This document shows, one piece after another, positions 54,675-63,533 of a stretch of 64,000 nucleotides of DNA. This DNA is from Petrotoga mobilis SJ95. Lineage in GTDB: Bacteria; Thermotogota; Thermotogae; Petrotogales; Petrotogaceae. Positions within the stretch are counted from its first letter, which is position 1, and each line of letters opens with the position of its first letter. The position numbers and the translations under genes were made by a program. The DNA is taken from positions 844,501-908,500 of the forward strand of contig NC_010003.1 in the NCBI RefSeq assembly GCF_000018605.1. Reading direction: 5' to 3'. The notes under the pieces are model-generated. The model ran no database searches and was not told where the DNA came from. It was given only the letters and a program-made list of their open reading frames with translations.

Positions 54675-55838
54675 TTAAATGTTGACGACCCACATGAAAA
54701 AGGCAGCCATTGGAGCCATCGTCAAATTATCGTTTAACCAATTACCAAACCCCTCCACAACAGTTGCCGAAAGAGCACCCACAATCAAGGCCATATAACT
54801 AATCGGTAAACCAATCAAATTCATGTAAACAGCTCCCGATGCAAAAGAAATGAAAAAACACGCTAAACTCCCCTCCACCGACTTCCCTTTCAACCATTGA
54901 TGTTTACCCCACTTTTTTCCAACCAATACAGCCCAAGAATCTCCCAGTGCTAACATCACAATAGAGATCAAAGAATATGGAACAGGGAACAATCCTGCAA
55001 TAGCTGAACCCATAAGAAAATAACTTGTTCCTGAAATCTTATAAGCCTCTTCGCTTTTTCCAACGGGTTTAAAAATTTTCTTCAACAACTCATTTATACT
55101 TTTTGAGTATTTTCTTATTAATTCAAGAGAAAGAGCTATTAAACCAGCAATTACAACAATATATCTAAAAACTACAGGACCCCAAAGTGGGTAAGCAAGC
55201 GCAGGGAACAAAAGACCCATATAACGCCAGGTCTTTCTTCTAACAAAATTATCTTTTAAAGGCTCTTTTACCTCTTGGAAAGCTCTTTTCAAATTCTCCC
55301 AACCTTTAATAAAAAGCCAAGCCACCAAAATAATAGTCAAAACAGTGCCCAATAAATCCATAGTACCTCTCAGATATCCTATCAAAATAACAAAAGGCCA
55401 CAAAAATGACAAAACGAACATTATTCCTTTACCAAAAGTAAGCCATAACGTTCCAGCTAATATACCAAAAGCCGCAGATTCTAACGGAAACAAAACAACA
55501 AAAGATCCCACAGCAGCTGCTACCCCAACACCACCTTTACCCTTCAACCAAATAGACCAAGAATGACCTATTATTGCTACTAAAGCAAGTAATGGCCACC
55601 AATTCTTACCTATACCAAGCAAAAAACCGATTAAAATAGCCAAAACCCCTTTGGTTGAATCTCCTGTAAAAGATAATACACCTGCTACAGGTCCCGCTAT
55701 TTTCCAAGCGTTAGTTGTGCCGACATTTTTAGTTCCTTCTTTTCTAATATCTTTTCTAGAAAAAATTTTTGCAAAAATAAAACTCCATGGTATCGAACCG
55801 ATAAGATAACTCGCAACCAACGAGATTAAAAAGTCCAC
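54675..55838 (-). CDS. Fusion: PlsY glycerol-3-phosphate acyltransferase + Dgk1/Sec59-like lipid kinase domain
   Basis: 387 residues, about twice the PlsY length. Residues ~1-200 carry PlsY motifs: GSIPWSFIFAK, GTKNVGTTNAWK and GHSWSIWLKGKGGVGVA, which bind acyl-phosphate and glycerol-3-phosphate to make lysophosphatidate. Residues ~205-387 are a separate multi-spanning domain with LGDSWAVLVGKKWG (~297-311) and KGKSVEGSLACF (~317-328), the DSxAxxxG and KSxEGS signature of CTP-dependent dolichol/phytol/diacylglycerol kinases and CDP-DAG-synthase-like proteins. GTG 55838 lies 6 nt after AGAGGTG; GTG 55847 overlaps the SD. Monocistronic; divergent from the glucuronate operon. Confidence 0.87.
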   Translation of the reverse strand: MDFLISLVASYLIGSIPWSFIFAKIFSRKDIRKEGTKNVGTTNAWKIAGPVAGVLSFTGDSTKGVLAILIGFLLGIGKNWWPLLALVAIIGHSWSIWLKGKGGVGVAAAVGSFVVLFPLESAAFGILAGTLWLTFGKGIMFVLSFLWPFVILIGYLRGTMDLLGTVLTIILVAWLFIKGWENLKRAFQEVKEPLKDNFVRRKTWRYMGLLFPALAYPLWGPVVFRYIVVIAGLIALSLELIRKYSKSINELLKKIFKPVGKSEEAYKISGTSYFLMGSAIAGLFPVPYSLISIVMLALGDSWAVLVGKKWGKHQWLKGKSVEGSLACFFISFASGAVYMNLIGLPISYMALIVGALSATVVEGFGNWLNDNLTMAPMAAFFMWVVNI

Positions 55839-55974
55839 ATCGATCACCTCTTATTTTTTATTATACTCTTATACTCTACTTTTCAAATCTTTAGAAAAAG
55901 TGAGAAAAATCAACCTAATCAAAAATATTTGCATTTAATTGGATTACATTGACTATAATCAGGTAAAATCAAGG

Positions 55975-56020
55975 TTGACTTTTTGTTTATTTTAATTTAA
56001 AATGGATACGAATAAATTCG
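55975..56020 (+). promoter_or_regulatory. Glucuronate operon promoter and candidate operator
   Basis: TTGACT (55975-55980), exactly 17 bp, TAAAAT (55998-56003), a strong σA-type promoter. The inverted repeat CGAAT-AA-ATTCG (56009-56020) sits on the predicted start point and could bind the ROK repressor encoded in the operon. Confidence 0.75.
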
Positions 56021-56056
56021 ATTTTAGAATGAATTAATTAAAGGAGTTAGAAAAAC

Positions 56057-57448
56057 ATGCCAGTTAAAATTTCTTTTATAGGAGCAGGTAGTGTCAGATA
56101 CACAGTGAAATTAGTAGGGGATTTAGCAAAAACAAAGGAATTAAATGGAAGTTTAATCTCTTTCATGGACATAGACGAAGAACGATTAAACGCCGTAGAT
56201 AACCTCGCTAAAAGATACACGGAAGAAATAGGTGGAAATCTTAAATTTGAGAAAACTACCAACCGTGAAAAATCTTTAAAAGATGCAGATTTTGTTATAA
56301 ACACAGCATTATACAGAGCGCCAGGCCACGAAGACGGTTATGTAAGTTATGAAATCATGAGAGATGTTGCAGAAAAATATGGTTACTACAGAGGAATAGA
56401 TAGTCAAGAGTTCAACATGGTATCGGATTATTATACATTCACAAATTACAATCATCTGAAATTATCATTAGATATAGCTAAATCGATTGAAAAAATATGT
56501 CCGAATGCATGGCTTATACAAACCGCTAATCCTGTTTTCGAAATTACACAATTGATTAAAAGGCTGACCAACGTAAAAGTAGTAGGCTTTTGTCATGGGG
56601 TTGGAGGTGTCCATGAAGTACTAAAAACTTTACGATTAGAAGAAAACGAAACTGATTGGCAGGTAGCTGGAGTGAACCATGGGATATGGTTAAACCGATT
56701 CCTATACAAGGGCGAAGATGGTTACCAAATCTTAGACAAATGGATAGAAGAAGAATCAAATAATTGGGAACCAAAAGATCCTTGGGATACCCATTTAGCT
56801 CCAGCGGTTATCGATATGTACAAATTCTATGGATTATTGCCTATAGGAGACACAACTAGAAACAGTACATGGAAACATCATCATAGTTTACAAGCAAAAA
56901 AGAAATGGTATGGAAAGTTCGGGGCTATAGACAATGAAGTTGAAAGGCCGAAGTTCTATGAAGAATTACGTCAAACAAAAAGAATGATAATTCAAGTTTC
57001 GAAAGATCCGAATATCAAAATAACAGAAAACTGGCCTGAAGAATTCCCAAAAGAAAAAATGAGTGGTGAACAACAAGTGCCTTTTATAAACGCTTTAACT
57101 AATGATGTTGAAGCAAGATTATTCCTGAATGTTTTGAATGATGGAACGATAAAAAACATTCCTAACGATGTAGTTGTAGAAGTGCCTGTAAAAGTTAACA
57201 AAAATGGAATATTCCCTGAAAAGATACAGCCAGATCTACCAGAAAAGATTAAAAATTACTATATAATCCCCAGAATCACAAGAATGGAAATGGCATTAGA
57301 AGCCTTTATAACTGGAAACAGAAATATCTTAGAAGAAGTTTTAGTAAGAGATCCAAGAACCAAAAATTATGATGATATTCCTAAGTTATGGGATGAGATA
57401 TTCGATCTTCCATTTAACAAGGAAATGAAGGAACATTATAGAAGTTAA
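56057..57448 (+). CDS. GH4 glycosidase, probable α-glucuronidase
   Basis: NAD- and Mn-dependent family 4 hydrolase using a redox elimination mechanism; cytoplasmic. 463 residues. Rossmann opening KISFIGAGSVRYTVKLV, TANPVFEIT (157-165), metal-binding Cys179-His180 in GFCHGVGG, and AGVNHGIWL (204-212). The motif CHG, instead of CHS of α-glucosidases/galactosidases or CN of phospho-glycosidases, is the mark of the Thermotoga α-glucuronidase (Agu4) group as I recall it. The following glucuronate isomerase and UxaE genes support that substrate. SD AGGAG; first gene after a strong promoter. Confidence 0.88.
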   Translation: MPVKISFIGAGSVRYTVKLVGDLAKTKELNGSLISFMDIDEERLNAVDNLAKRYTEEIGGNLKFEKTTNREKSLKDADFVINTALYRAPGHEDGYVSYEIMRDVAEKYGYYRGIDSQEFNMVSDYYTFTNYNHLKLSLDIAKSIEKICPNAWLIQTANPVFEITQLIKRLTNVKVVGFCHGVGGVHEVLKTLRLEENETDWQVAGVNHGIWLNRFLYKGEDGYQILDKWIEEESNNWEPKDPWDTHLAPAVIDMYKFYGLLPIGDTTRNSTWKHHHSLQAKKKWYGKFGAIDNEVERPKFYEELRQTKRMIIQVSKDPNIKITENWPEEFPKEKMSGEQQVPFINALTNDVEARLFLNVLNDGTIKNIPNDVVVEVPVKVNKNGIFPEKIQPDLPEKIKNYYIIPRITRMEMALEAFITGNRNILEEVLVRDPRTKNYDDIPKLWDEIFDLPFNKEMKEHYRS

Positions 57449-57531
57449 TAACGTGCTTAAAAGAAAAGGTCCTAAAGCATCTTTTAGAATTTTCAAAGAC
57501 AGGAAGAATTGAAGTATAGGAGGTTAGAAAA

Positions 57532-58899
57532 ATGTCTTTTTTGGACGAAAATTATTTACTACAAAACAACACTTCGAAGATGTTGTATAATTCAATTAAA
57601 GATTTCCCTATCTTAGATGCTCACAATCACGGGGATGTGAAAGAGATCGTTGAGAACAAAGGTTGGGATGACATCTGGCAAGTGGAAGGAGCCACAGATC
57701 ATTATGTTTGGGAATCAATGAGAAAAAGAGGGGTACCAGAAGAAAAAATAACCGGAAATGCTTCAAATAAGGAAAAGTGGATGGCATTGGCTAAAGTTTT
57801 CCCTGGGTTCGTTGGCAATCCTACATACGAATGGATACACCTCGATCTAAAAAGAAGGTTTAAAATAGAAGATACCATTTCAAAGTATACAGCTGAAAAG
57901 ATATGGCAAGATACTTCTTTATTACTAAAAAGTGAAAGTATGAAACCTCAACGATTACTAAAAGAAATGAATGTAGAAGTAATGTGTACAACAAATGATC
58001 CAACAGAGGATCTCTCATTTCATGAAAAAGCTAAAGATATTGAAGGAATAAAGATTCTTCCCACTTGGAGACCAGACAAAGCTATGAACATCGAAAAAGA
58101 AAATTGGAAAGATTTTGTAGAAAAGTTAGGAGAAATAACAAAAGAAAATGTTGAACGCTTTGAAGGGTTTTTAAATGCCCTTTACAAGACACACAAAAAA
58201 TTTGAAAAACTTGGTGGTGTTTCAAGTGACCATGGTATACTTGAACCGATTTCATACCCAGTTGAAAGAGAGAGAGTAAAAGAAGTCTATGAAAAAGCAC
58301 TTTCAAAGAAAGAGTTAACGAAACAAGAAATTTCAGATTTCAAATCCTTTATGTTTTATGAATTTGGGACGATGAACGCTGAAAGCAATTGGGTTATGCA
58401 ATTACATATTGGCGCTATACGAGATTATAGAGACAAGTTATATAATACTTTAGGGCCAGACACCGGAGGGGATATTTCAACCAGCAAAATCGACTTGGCA
58501 AATGGATTAAGATACTTTTTAAACCAATTTGATGAAAAATTGAAAGTTGTTTTGTACTGTTTGGACCCGTCACTATTTCCAACCGTTGCCACAATAGCAA
58601 GGGCCTTCCCAAACGTTAGCCTTGGAGCGCCTTGGTGGTTCAACGACAGTCCTTTTGGAATGGAGATATATTTAAAATATATAGCCACCGTTGACCTTCT
58701 TAGCGACTTAGCAGGTTGGGTAACAGATTCAAGAAAGTTAATCTCCTATGGTTCAAGGACAGAGATGTTCAGAAGAGAGTTATCTAACGTTGTTGGTGAA
58801 ATGGTAGAAAAAGGTCAAATACCTATCAGGGAAGCATTTGATTTGGTGAGAGATATTAGTTATTTTAGACCAAAAAGGTTGTTTTTTGAAAAAATTTAG
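57532..58899 (+). CDS. uxaC: Uronate isomerase UxaC
   Basis: Converts D-glucuronate to D-fructuronate (or galacturonate to tagaturonate). 455 residues of the amidohydrolase-like UxaC family: ILDAHNHGDVKEI with metal/active-site His, CTTNDPTEDLSFHEKAK, PTWRPDKAMNIE and WVTDSRKLISYGSRTEMFRRELS are characteristic. The family's usual HxH near the N-terminus appears as HNHGD. SD AGGAGG. It lies between the α-glucuronidase and ROK genes. Confidence 0.95.
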   Translation: MSFLDENYLLQNNTSKMLYNSIKDFPILDAHNHGDVKEIVENKGWDDIWQVEGATDHYVWESMRKRGVPEEKITGNASNKEKWMALAKVFPGFVGNPTYEWIHLDLKRRFKIEDTISKYTAEKIWQDTSLLLKSESMKPQRLLKEMNVEVMCTTNDPTEDLSFHEKAKDIEGIKILPTWRPDKAMNIEKENWKDFVEKLGEITKENVERFEGFLNALYKTHKKFEKLGGVSSDHGILEPISYPVERERVKEVYEKALSKKELTKQEISDFKSFMFYEFGTMNAESNWVMQLHIGAIRDYRDKLYNTLGPDTGGDISTSKIDLANGLRYFLNQFDEKLKVVLYCLDPSLFPTVATIARAFPNVSLGAPWWFNDSPFGMEIYLKYIATVDLLSDLAGWVTDSRKLISYGSRTEMFRRELSNVVGEMVEKGQIPIREAFDLVRDISYFRPKRLFFEKI

Positions 58900-58932
58900 A
58901 TAAAAATTATTGAACTCGGAGGTACCAAGTCG

Positions 58933-60090
58933 ATGAAAAAAGCATCCTTGTCTTCTTTAAAAGAAAACAATGCGGCACTTATTTTTCAATCATTAAGGAT
59001 TCAAGGCCCTATGACAAGGGCTGAAATTGCAAGAGAAACACGCCTCATGCCTTCAACTGTGAGTTATATAACGAATCTTTTAATTCATAAAAAGGTATTG
59101 AAAGAAGTTGGAAGTGAAGACGTTTCTCGTGTAGGGAAAAAGGGTATTTTGCTTGATATAAACTACGATGACTTCTTGTTTATTGGATATGACGTGGGCT
59201 CTGCATATTCAAGGGTTATTGTTTCAAACGGGAAGGGGGACATCTTATATTCCAAAAGATTCGTCTCAGAGAAAAACGACAAATTGTTGAAGCAGATTTA
59301 TGAAAATATAAAAATGGTTAAAAACAAATTCAACATAATCGGTATAGGTATGGCTTTTCCTGGTTATATAGATCCAGAAAACGGAGTGGTTATAAGATCT
59401 CACAATATTGATATATCGAACTTTGAGGTTAAAAAGGTGATGAAAAAAGAGTTCAACCTACCAGCCTACGTGGATCATAACACAATAATGATGGCACGGA
59501 ACTTAATTTCTAACAATTCCCACAAAGAGAAAGATTTTTGTGTGATCAACATTGGCCCAGGTATAGGAGTGGGGATAGTAAGCAACGGAAAGATATTGAG
59601 AGGATATAAGAACGCTGCTGGGGAGTTAGGTCATGTGACGGTTAACCCCGAAGGAAGAAAGTGTAACTGCGGTAAAAATGGTTGTTTGGAAACAGAAAGC
59701 TCAAGTAAGGCGATTGTTAGAAATTACGAAGAAATATCCGGGAAAAATTTAGAGTGTGAAGGAAGTTGTGAATCGAAATTGGTATATGAATTAGCCAAAA
59801 AAGGTGATGAAAATGCGATAAAAGCATTTGAAAGGGCGGGAAAATATTTAGGAATTGGCATTGCTACTTTAGTCAATATCTTAAATCCAGAAAAGGTCTA
59901 TATAGCAGGTGGGGTGTCAAACGGGTGGGAATTTCTAAAAGACTCTACAGAACAAAGTTACAACCAGCATATATTTTACGCAAACAAAGATGTAACTATT
60001 GAAGTTTCTTCGATAGGAGAATACATAACAGCTTGTGGAGCTGCGACTTATGCCTTTGAAAAATATGTAAGAGAAGAATTAATACCATGA
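58933..60090 (+). CDS. ROK-family transcriptional repressor (glucuronate operon)
   Basis: 385 residues: N-terminal winged helix (NAALIFQSLRIQGPMTRAEIARETRLMPSTVS, ~14-45), then a ROK sugar-kinase fold with GIGMAFPGYIDPENG, INIGPGIGVGIV, AAGELGHVTVNPEGRKCNCGKNGCLE (zinc site CxCGxxxC with an upstream His) and VYIAGGVS. Binding of a sugar or uronate probably releases DNA. Its place inside the operon suggests self-control through the site at 56009-56020. SD GGAGG. Confidence 0.94.
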   Translation: MKKASLSSLKENNAALIFQSLRIQGPMTRAEIARETRLMPSTVSYITNLLIHKKVLKEVGSEDVSRVGKKGILLDINYDDFLFIGYDVGSAYSRVIVSNGKGDILYSKRFVSEKNDKLLKQIYENIKMVKNKFNIIGIGMAFPGYIDPENGVVIRSHNIDISNFEVKKVMKKEFNLPAYVDHNTIMMARNLISNNSHKEKDFCVINIGPGIGVGIVSNGKILRGYKNAAGELGHVTVNPEGRKCNCGKNGCLETESSSKAIVRNYEEISGKNLECEGSCESKLVYELAKKGDENAIKAFERAGKYLGIGIATLVNILNPEKVYIAGGVSNGWEFLKDSTEQSYNQHIFYANKDVTIEVSSIGEYITACGAATYAFEKYVREELIP

Positions 60091-60104
60091 GGAGGAAAAT
60101 ATAA

Positions 60105-61262
60105 ATGTTTACAATTTTACCGAAGAAAGGGATTTCTTTGGGTCTTGGGGATAGAATAGGAATTGCAACCCCGGGCCATATAAAAGTTGCAAAGAAATAC
60201 AACTTCTTTCCTGTTTTTGCACAACAAAGTATTAGGGAGTTAAACTTCACTGGAAGAACGTTTACTGATGTAAGAAAAGACGTACTAAACGCACTTGTTG
60301 AGGAAAATTATGTTGGAAACAGTGGATTTGATGGAGATCATTTGAAAAGTGATGAGGAGATTCAATATGCTTTAGATTCGGGAATTACAATGCTCACTTT
60401 GGATTGTTCAGAACATATGAATAAAGATTCTTCTATAAAAGACCAAATATTTGAACAATTTTATAACAAAAGCTTTTTTGTAAACGATATGCCCATAGAA
60501 TATTCAGATAAAAACGAATTGAATAAAATTGTTTCAATTTATGCCAGTGTTATCGAAAGAGTTATAGATGTATGGAACAAATTTCCAAAGGTTAATAAAA
60601 AAGAGGTAACTTTTGAAGTTTCAGTTGACGAGACAGATGTTCCAACAGATGAAAAAACACATTTTTTGATCTCTAAATATATCTACGATGAAGGGGTAAA
60701 AATAGATACACTAGCTCCACGTTTCCCTGGGGAGTTTCAAAAAGCTATTGATTATATAGGAAATATACAAGAGTTTAAAAAGTCTCTTATCAAACAAGAC
60801 AAAATAGCCAAATATTTTGGATATAGGCTTTCCATTCATTCTGGTAGCGATAAATTCTCTATTTATCCCATAATAGGTGAAGTTACTCAAGGGAATTACC
60901 ACCTAAAAACATCTGGAACCAGCTATCTCGAAGCTATTAAGGTTGTAGCTCAGAAAGATCCAGAATTCTTCAAAAAAATCTGGCAAACATGTCTTGATAA
61001 AAGAGAAGAAATGGATAAATACTACCATCTTTCCTGTGACCCATTCTCAGTTCCAAAAGATTTATCTCCAACAGAATACCTACAAAACCCAGATGCAAGG
61101 CAAACCCTGCACGTTTCATATATGTTCGTTTTAAACCCTCAATACGACTTCAGAGAAAAGTTTTTTGAGATTCTTACAAAATACCAAAATGAATACCATG
61201 AAAACGTTGCGAATCATATAGAAAAACATGTGAAAGAACTTAAAATTGAAGAAAAAAGTTAA
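60105..61262 (+). CDS. uxaE: Tagaturonate/fructuronate epimerase UxaE
   Basis: 385-residue metal-dependent C3 epimerase interconverting D-fructuronate and D-tagaturonate, a Thermotoga-type step that replaces the separate E. coli glucuronate branch. Recognised by the opening GLGDRIGIATPGH, NSGFDGDHLKSDEE, FEVSVDETDVPTDEKTHF, TLAPRFPGEFQ and YRLSIHSGSDKFSIYP, with conserved Asp, Glu and His metal ligands. SD GAGGAGG, 14 nt after the ROK gene. Downstream tagaturonate reductase and altronate dehydratase genes are not in the window. Confidence 0.9.
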   Translation: MFTILPKKGISLGLGDRIGIATPGHIKVAKKYNFFPVFAQQSIRELNFTGRTFTDVRKDVLNALVEENYVGNSGFDGDHLKSDEEIQYALDSGITMLTLDCSEHMNKDSSIKDQIFEQFYNKSFFVNDMPIEYSDKNELNKIVSIYASVIERVIDVWNKFPKVNKKEVTFEVSVDETDVPTDEKTHFLISKYIYDEGVKIDTLAPRFPGEFQKAIDYIGNIQEFKKSLIKQDKIAKYFGYRLSIHSGSDKFSIYPIIGEVTQGNYHLKTSGTSYLEAIKVVAQKDPEFFKKIWQTCLDKREEMDKYYHLSCDPFSVPKDLSPTEYLQNPDARQTLHVSYMFVLNPQYDFREKFFEILTKYQNEYHENVANHIEKHVKELKIEEKS

Positions 61263-62836
61263 ACTTCTCTAAAAGGTTCAACGATAATGGTTTCATAATT
61301 TCTATAGAGCCACATTCCTGGTTTTGCCCCTTTTGGTTTCCATACGTTTTTTCTTTGTGTGTAATCAACCGCCACATTGGAAGACATTCTTGCTTTAGAA
61401 AATGTTGCGGCAATTTTTGCAGCGTAATCTATTACTTCTTCTGGTATTTCTTTACCAGAAGATTTTATTATTGTATGAGAACCTGGGATTTCATGTGTAT
61501 GAAGCCAGATGTCGGCTTGTGCGGCCGATCTTGTTAATTCGTCGTTTTGCTTGTTATTTTTCCCAACTAGTATTTCAAAGCCTTTGTAATTAAATTTCCG
61601 AAAAGTTGTTTTTACTTTTCTTTCCCTTTTAGATTTTTTGTTTTCACTTATCAGCCCTATATCCTTCATCTCTTCTTTTATCTCTATTAAGGTTTCGATT
61701 TCTTCTGCGGAAGATATTGTTTCAAATAACTGATTAAAATATTCGAGCTCGTTATTCACTTTTTTAATTCTTTTTTTAGCATGTTCGACTCTTGACTTTG
61801 TTCTTTGTATATTTTTATACAACTTTTCCAGATTTTGCGTTGGTGATAAAAGTGGATCTACCTCTATTGTGACTTCCTCACCCGTATTCCAATCGGTTAC
61901 AGTAGAATATCTTTCACCTTTTTTTATTTTGTAGAGATAAGTTTGAAGAAGCTCTCCTCGTTTTTCAAAATCTTTTAGACCTTTTTCTTCATTTAAATCT
62001 TGTAATATTTGTTCTTTGGTTTTTTCTAGTCTGTCGATTTCACTTTTTACCCTTTTTTCTAAATCCCTTTTTATTTCCAATAATCGTGATTGATCAGCCT
62101 TCTCTTGGAAGACTTTGAGCAGTGCTTGAGATGGTTTTAATTCCTCGTATTTAAAATTATTCGGGGTTATTGCGGAGAAATCATATGAGTTACCCTCTTT
62201 GAAGTAGAAAAGATAAGGCTTTTTGAGGTCTTGCACGGCTCTTTGGATCCCTATTTCTTTCAAAAACCCTATTGATTTTTTAGAAAACCCCATCAATCTA
62301 TCATAATCAATATTTTCAATATTTTCTAAGTCTTCTTTCAATATATTTGTTTGAGAATCATCGTAGTAAGGTAGGTATTTAACCCCTGGAATTATGGGTC
62401 TAAATTCATCATAAACCCTTTTTAAAGATTCTTCTACTTTATTATCTTCGTTAACGAGTATTAAGTTGGAATTTCTTCCCATTAATTCGAAAAATAGCTT
62501 ATATTTTCGCATAGTGGAAGTTTCTTGATCGTAGCTTTCAATTTCAAAGTAACCTATCCTATCTAAACCTAACTGCTCAACATTTACCACCCTTCCGTTT
62601 CTTATCTTTTTTCGTAAAAACTGTGAAAAGTTTGCTGGTTGTATCGGTACGTTCGGTTTTTGAGAAAGTAAAATAACATAAGAAGGGCTTATTAAAGAAA
62701 GAAGCACAAAATTTTGAGAAAATTGTATTAACACTTGGGATTTGATAGGTTGATAAATATTTTTAATTCTATCCCCCATGATGTTGTCTTTTATTTCTTT
62801 TAAAACTTTATGTAATACCAAACCATCAAAAGGCAA
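61259..62836 (-). CDS. NFACT/RqcH-type ribosome quality-control protein
   Basis: 525 residues, Rqc2/RqcH/FbpA family. In bacteria RqcH binds stalled 50S subunits and recruits tRNA-Ala to add C-terminal alanine tails. NFACT-N domain with the functional Asp-Arg in GLDRIGYFEIES, helical hairpin domains, a long coiled coil (~260-390) and the NFACT-R domain ADIWLHTHEIPGSHTII...KPGMWLYRNYETIIV. TTG 62836 follows GAGGTG by 6 nt and gives MPFDGLVLHKVL; the frame to 62968 only translates repeat DNA. Converges with uxaE with a 4-nt overlap of ends. Confidence 0.92.
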   Translation of the reverse strand: MPFDGLVLHKVLKEIKDNIMGDRIKNIYQPIKSQVLIQFSQNFVLLSLISPSYVILLSQKPNVPIQPANFSQFLRKKIRNGRVVNVEQLGLDRIGYFEIESYDQETSTMRKYKLFFELMGRNSNLILVNEDNKVEESLKRVYDEFRPIIPGVKYLPYYDDSQTNILKEDLENIENIDYDRLMGFSKKSIGFLKEIGIQRAVQDLKKPYLFYFKEGNSYDFSAITPNNFKYEELKPSQALLKVFQEKADQSRLLEIKRDLEKRVKSEIDRLEKTKEQILQDLNEEKGLKDFEKRGELLQTYLYKIKKGERYSTVTDWNTGEEVTIEVDPLLSPTQNLEKLYKNIQRTKSRVEHAKKRIKKVNNELEYFNQLFETISSAEEIETLIEIKEEMKDIGLISENKKSKRERKVKTTFRKFNYKGFEILVGKNNKQNDELTRSAAQADIWLHTHEIPGSHTIIKSSGKEIPEEVIDYAAKIAATFSKARMSSNVAVDYTQRKNVWKPKGAKPGMWLYRNYETIIVEPFREV

Positions 62837-62867
62837 GTAAGACACCTCGTTTATAAAATATAGATAT

Positions 62868-63295
62868 AGCGCCCCTTCGCCCCGCTCCCCACCCATAATC
62901 TTTAAGGGGCGAAGCCCCTTAAGAACCCCAAATTCAAAATCAAAGTTTTTTGCATAGATCTGAAACATGATACGTCATTTGCTTCGCAAATGAGAATTTG
63001 GAAATTATTTCAAATGCATTATGAATAAGACGTTTTGCATAGAGCCGCAAAATGTTTCACAAATGAGAATATGGAAATTGTTTCTAAGGCATTATGAACA
63101 AGGTGTTTTGCATAAAACGGCAAAAGCGTAGCAAACGAGATTTTGGAAAACATTTCTAAAGCATTGCAAACAAACCATTTTGCACAAATCAGCAACAAGC
63201 GTTTTACATAAAACGGCAAAAGCTAAGCAAATGAGATTAGGAAAGTTATTCAAAAACATTACGAAAAAAGACCTTTTTGCACAAGGCTGCAATAA
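62868..63295 (+). repeat. Dispersed modular repeat, copy 3: hairpin block plus four tandem ~72-bp units
   Basis: Begins with TAGCGCCCCTTCGCCCCG, then the hairpin TTAAGGGGC-GAA-GCCCCTTAA (62902-62922), the ATTTGC-TTC-GCAAAT element, and four degenerate direct units starting AAATGAGAAT at 62988, 63061, 63133 and 63229 (73, 72, 96 and ~67 bp). Each unit contains GCATTATGAA and ends TTTTGCATAAAACGGCAAAA or similar. Short frames crossing it lack SDs. This fills almost all of the gap between the NFACT gene and the small membrane-protein gene. Confidence 0.85.
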
Positions 63296-63299
63296 GAAC

Positions 63300-63333
63300 A
63301 CAAAAGAGGCAAAACAATCTATGCCTCTTTTGT
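63300..63333 (-). terminator. Hairpin terminator after the 56-aa membrane protein gene
   Basis: Perfect 11-bp stem ACAAAAGAGGC / GCCTCTTTTGT with a 12-nt loop, 30 nt beyond the stop on the minus strand. The T-run after it is interrupted (TTTTGTGTT). Confidence 0.6.
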
Positions 63334-63362
63334 GTTTTGTAAAAATCTATGAAATTAAAATT

Positions 63363-63533
63363 CTACGCTGCTGATCCTTTCTTTCCTTTATCCATAAAAG
63401 CAACTATCAAAGCAATTAAACCAAGTATAATGTCTATTGTTCCGCGCCACGCTGGCATTTGCCCCACTGTAAGGGCAACAATTGCCATAAGTACGATATA
63501 AATTCCCACTACCATCAACCAAGGTTTAGACAT
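63363..63533 (-). CDS. Small two-helix membrane protein (56 aa)
   Basis: A short gene easily missed. MSKPWLMVVGIYIVLMAIVA opens a 56-residue product with two membrane helices (~6-24 and ~33-47) joined by QMPAWRGT and a basic tail DKGKKGSAA. The strong SD AAGGAGGGG is 5-6 nt before ATG 63533, and a hairpin follows the stop. No family recognised; size and topology are like small bacterial membrane stress or complex-stabilising proteins. Confidence 0.8.
   Translation of the reverse strand: MSKPWLMVVGIYIVLMAIVALTVGQMPAWRGTIDIILGLIALIVAFMDKGKKGSAA

Noticed and set aside
62837-62968. 44-residue N-terminal extension of the NFACT protein
   Set aside because: Also repeat-derived; SD GAGGTG and homology place the start at TTG 62836.
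62868-63295. Possible CRISPR array
   Set aside because: Units are degenerate ~72-bp direct repeats with no short constant repeat alternating with unique spacers, and no cas gene is present.
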